DNA of 64,000 nt from Parasponia andersonii (Eukaryota > Streptophyta > Magnoliopsida > Rosales > Cannabaceae). The stretch spans positions 351,327 through 415,326 of the forward strand of contig JXTB01000141.1 of assembly GCA_002914805.1 (NCBI GenBank). The letters run 5' to 3'. Positions 61,020 through 64,000 of this stretch are shown here, in pieces (within the stretch, counting starts at the first letter, position 1; every line of letters starts with the position of its first letter). A program made the position numbers and the translations under genes. Below the pieces are notes generated by a model. It was not told the DNA's origin, searched no databases, and saw nothing but the letters and a program-made list of their open reading frames with translations.

Positions 61020-62340
61020 GATCCTTGAGATTTGGGATGAGATTGTGTGTACCAAATGATCCGGAATTGAACAAGGAGATTCTTGGGGAAACACATAACA
61101 CGAGCTGCACAGTACATCCTAGAGGCACTAAAATGTATAGGGATCTAAGAAAGAATTTCTGATGGTATAACATGAAAAGAGAAATTGCTCAGTATGTTGC
61201 ACAGTGTTTAGTGTGTCAGCAAGTGAAGGCTGAACACCAAAGACCTATAGGATTGTTACAACCCATTGAGTTTCTTGAATGGAAATAGGATTGTATCACT
61301 ATAGACTTTGTAGCAGGATTGCCAAGGACTAGTAGTGGTAATGATATAATTTGGGTTTTTATGGATAGTAAATCTAAATCTACACATTTCTTGGCTATCA
61401 AAATTACATTTTCTCTCGAGAGATTAGCAAAATTATATATAAGAGAGATAATAAGACTATATGGGAGTCCTGTAGTTATTATTTTTTACCAAGATCCTAG
61501 ATTTTTATCTCAATTTTGGAGTAGTATACATAAAGCCTTTGGGACTAAGCTAAGCTTCAATACAACTTTTCACCCACAAACAGATGGACAATCAGAAAGA
61601 ACCATTCAGATACTGGAAGATATGTTGAGAGCTTGCACCATAGATTTCAAGTATTCTTGGGATGAGCATTTGTGCTTGGTGGAGTTTGCATACAATAATA
61701 GCTACCAAGCTAGTTTGCAAGTAGCACCGTATAAAGCTCTATATGGTAGAAAGTGCAGATCTTCTATTTGTTAGGATAATGTTGGAGAAAAGCCAATTAC
61801 AGGACCTAAAATGGTACAACAGATTGTTGAGAAGATCAGATTGATCAAAGAAAGACTTTTGGCTGCACAAAGTCGTCAAATAAGTTATGTAGGCCTCAAA
61901 AGAAGAGAAGTGGTATTTGAAGTTGGTGATCATGTTTTCTTTAAAGTGTCACCTATGAGAGGGGTAAAAAGATTTGGAGTTCGAGGTAAATTAAGTCCTC
62001 GATTTATAGGCCTATTTGAGATATTAGATAAAGTTGGTAAGGTAGCGTACAGACTTGCTCTGCCACCAGCTTTGTCTGGTATTCACAATGTGTTTCATGT
62101 GTCTATGCTGAAAAGATACATTCCTGATCCTAGTCATGTGATTCAGTATAAGCCAATACAACTTAAAGAAGATCTGACTTACGAAGAACGTCCTTTGTGT
62201 ATTGTTGATATAAAGGAACAAGTGTTGAGATGTCGAATTATTTCTTATGTTAAGGTCCAATGGACCAACCACACTGAAAGATAAGCTACATGGGAGTTAG
62301 AAGAGGAAATAAGAGCAAAGTACCCTTTCCTTTTTGAGAC
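61020..62340 (+). pseudogene. pol (INT): Integrase with chromodomain-like C-terminus, Tekay-type element
   Basis: The zinc-binding segment (VHPRGTKMYRDLR to CLVCQQVK) has a TGA after RKNF. The core keeps Asp in TIDFVAGLP and Glu in TDGQSERTIQ, but the middle catalytic Asp position reads FYQDPRF, i.e. Tyr where the family has Asp. The C-terminal part 61811-62284 has LSPRFIGLFEILDKVGKVAY and FHVSMLKRYIPDPSHV. The tail RPLCIVDIKEQVL and TWELEEEIRAKYPFLF is the chromodomain-like module of Tekay/Del elements, with one stop at 62282. Confidence 0.88.
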
Positions 62341-62377
62341 TAAAGGTACATAAAGTTTAGAGGACTAAACTTATTTT

Positions 62378-62390
62378 AAGTGGGGGAGAA
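62378..62390 (+). other. Polypurine tract of the Tekay-type element
   Basis: AAGTGGGGGAGAA directly precedes the 3' LTR start TGTAATAACC. Confidence 0.85.
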
Positions 62391-64000
62391 TGTAATAACC
62401 CATACCTGAAATAAAAAATAAATAAATAAATGAAAGGGTAAAAGACAAAAAGACCAAGATTTTAGTTTATTAAACAAGGACAATTAAGTAATTTAAAAAA
62501 AAAAAACCCTATACGTATAATTTTTCAGAGTCTCTGACAGAAGAAAAAAAAATTTAACGCTCTGCAGAGGGAGAGGAGAGCGGCTGAAAGCTTAGGAGGG
62601 AGGATAAGGATTACAAAAGACTGATTGTCAATTCTCTAAGATAAAGAACTCCTCCCTATCAACTATCAATTGGTTATTTGGGATTCTTGGGGCTAATCTT
62701 TCATCTAGGGTTTAGAATTTTTCTAAGCATCTTTTTGTTTCAGCCATGATTCTAAGGTTCATTTATATTTTGATTGATTACTCTCGCTGTAAGGTTTAAA
62801 ACAAGGCCAAAATTGCATGATTTGGATGTCTAGATTAAAAGTTATAGATTTTTGAGTTTTGGTCTAGAATGGTAAAATATAGCAGTGACTACAACTGGTT
62901 TTTCTAGTGCTTCTATTAGTCTAATAGGATCATATTTGGTATGGTTGGAAAGCTTATTCGATAATCTTTCTAATGGTATATAATTTGTCAAAAACGGACT
63001 TATAACCAGAGAGATATAGCCTTTTAAATTGAGCACTATGAGTTTGGAAAATTTTTGTAACTTTCAGCAATTAGACTAAAACGTAGCAGCTATTTACTTG
63101 GCTTTGTAGGGCATACCTATAGAACCTACAGCCATGTTCTTAGCATTTTAGGACCCCAATCACTTATAGAAATTGTCTTTGAAGTTTCACAATTTTAAGA
63201 ATTAATTTGAAATTATTATGAGTTTTTGATGTCGAGGTTATACAAGGTAATGTAGCAAATGTATCAAGTGTGCAGGGGCAGTGGGTTAGATATTGTGTTT
63301 GGTATGATTTAAAATACCTATTAAGTGTTTAATGATCATGTATGATTCTTGTTATAATTATAGGTTCTTATGGTAGCTAGCAATTTGTGGTTGGATTGGT
63401 TAGACTAACGAACAGGTAAGTAACCTTTCATTTTTCCTAATGACTTTTTTTTCACTTAAGTTAATGTCTCTTTTGCTTTCTTTTAAAGAAAATGATGTTT
63501 GTAAATCTTAAACTTATTTTCAAATAATTTGTTAATAAAAAAAATTAGTTTGATAAGAGATAACTATCTTTAAAATAAAATATGGATCATGCTTATATTT
63601 GTTACTACTGTTAAATGATTTGAAAGTTGTTACCTTGTTAATAAATATGAAAAGTATTTGTTAATTATTTTATAATTGAATGTATTGAAACGGACCTAGC
63701 TGCAAGGTTATATGTGGACAGTACTGACCTAGTTGTATGGTTAAATGTAGTAGATTCATGATTCATACCCAGCTATAGGGGTTATCTGTAGTAGATTCAG
63801 ACCAGGCTACAGGGGTTATTTGTGGCAAATTCAGACCTAGTCACAGGGGTTAAGGGTGGCCATAGTCACCAAAACTATATAGTAGAATTTGAAAATGATA
63901 TCAATTATTGAACAACTTTGATACAATGAATTTTAAAATCTTCTACTTTGTTAAATTGATTTTTAGTTAGTTTCATTTTCTCTTTTTAAAAGTATTAATT
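62391..64000 (+). repeat. 3' LTR of the Tekay-type element, truncated by the window end
   Basis: 1,610 bp visible out of an expected ~2.1 kb. Collinear with 55429-57526 with scattered substitutions, suggesting an old insertion. Confidence 0.93.

Larger units (their letters stand above)
55429..64000 (+). mobile_element. Ty3/gypsy chromovirus, Tekay/Del-type, decayed, 3' end outside the window
   Basis: 5' LTR 55429-57526, primer site (initiator tRNA-Met type), gag, protease, RT, RNase H, integrase with a C-terminal chromodomain-like segment, polypurine tract, then the 3' LTR from 62391 to beyond the window. The long (about 2.1 kb) LTR and the C-terminal ATWELEEEIRAKYPFLFE segment fit the Tekay/Del group. 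Stops and frameshifts in gag, RT and integrase show it is dead. The 5' flank ACCAT (55424-55428) is the expected target duplication, unverified. Confidence 0.93.

Noticed and set aside
1-64000. CRISPR arrays, operons, Shine-Dalgarno sites or other prokaryotic systems
   Set aside because: No spaced direct repeats of CRISPR type. Spliced genes and plant retrotransposons show eukaryotic nuclear DNA.

Overview
This is plant nuclear DNA, most likely from a eudicot. The window is AT-rich, dense in plant LTR retrotransposons, MITE-like elements and (TA)n microsatellites, and holds two intron-containing plant nuclear genes. The species cannot be read from the sequence. A run of 64 N at 19500-19563 marks a scaffold gap.

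Layout. 1-6989: a decayed Ty3/gypsy element of the Tat type on the minus strand (gag, protease, RT, two RNase H domains, integrase). Its 5' LTR is at 6188-6989 and its 3' end lies outside the window. 6990-30300: about 23 kb with no gene I can support. It holds a degenerate ~130-bp tandem array (9405-10610), an 81-bp tandem triplication (13338-13570), a foldback element (19955-20362), tRNA-headed SINE-like remnants, and many copies of a ~240-bp MITE-like family sitting in (TA)n tracts, five of them clustered around the N gap. 30422-32563 (+): a seven-exon gene for an RSS3-like bHLH-MYC_N regulatory protein of 396 aa. 33588-38196: a short copia-type element carrying only gag (TR-GAG-like) with a complete target duplication, split by a 2,024-bp solo gypsy LTR that has its own target duplication. 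39502-46572 (-): a complete 20-exon threonyl-tRNA synthetase gene of 728 aa, with two in-frame start codons suited to dual mitochondrial/cytosolic targeting and one GC-AG intron. 46640-55428: intergenic DNA with TE fragments. 55429-64000 (+): a decayed Tekay/Del-type chromovirus with its complete 5' LTR and a truncated 3' LTR.

The two host genes appear unrelated in function: one is a jasmonate/salt-linked transcriptional cofactor and the other a housekeeping aminoacyl-tRNA synthetase. Both gene models were assembled by hand from splice signals and reading frame. Every exon keeps frame and both sum to whole codons (1,191 and 2,187 nt). The most noteworthy non-genic signals are the (TA)n-resident MITE family, the nested copia/solo-LTR structure, and a duplicated pol segment flanking foreign filler DNA in the Tat element.
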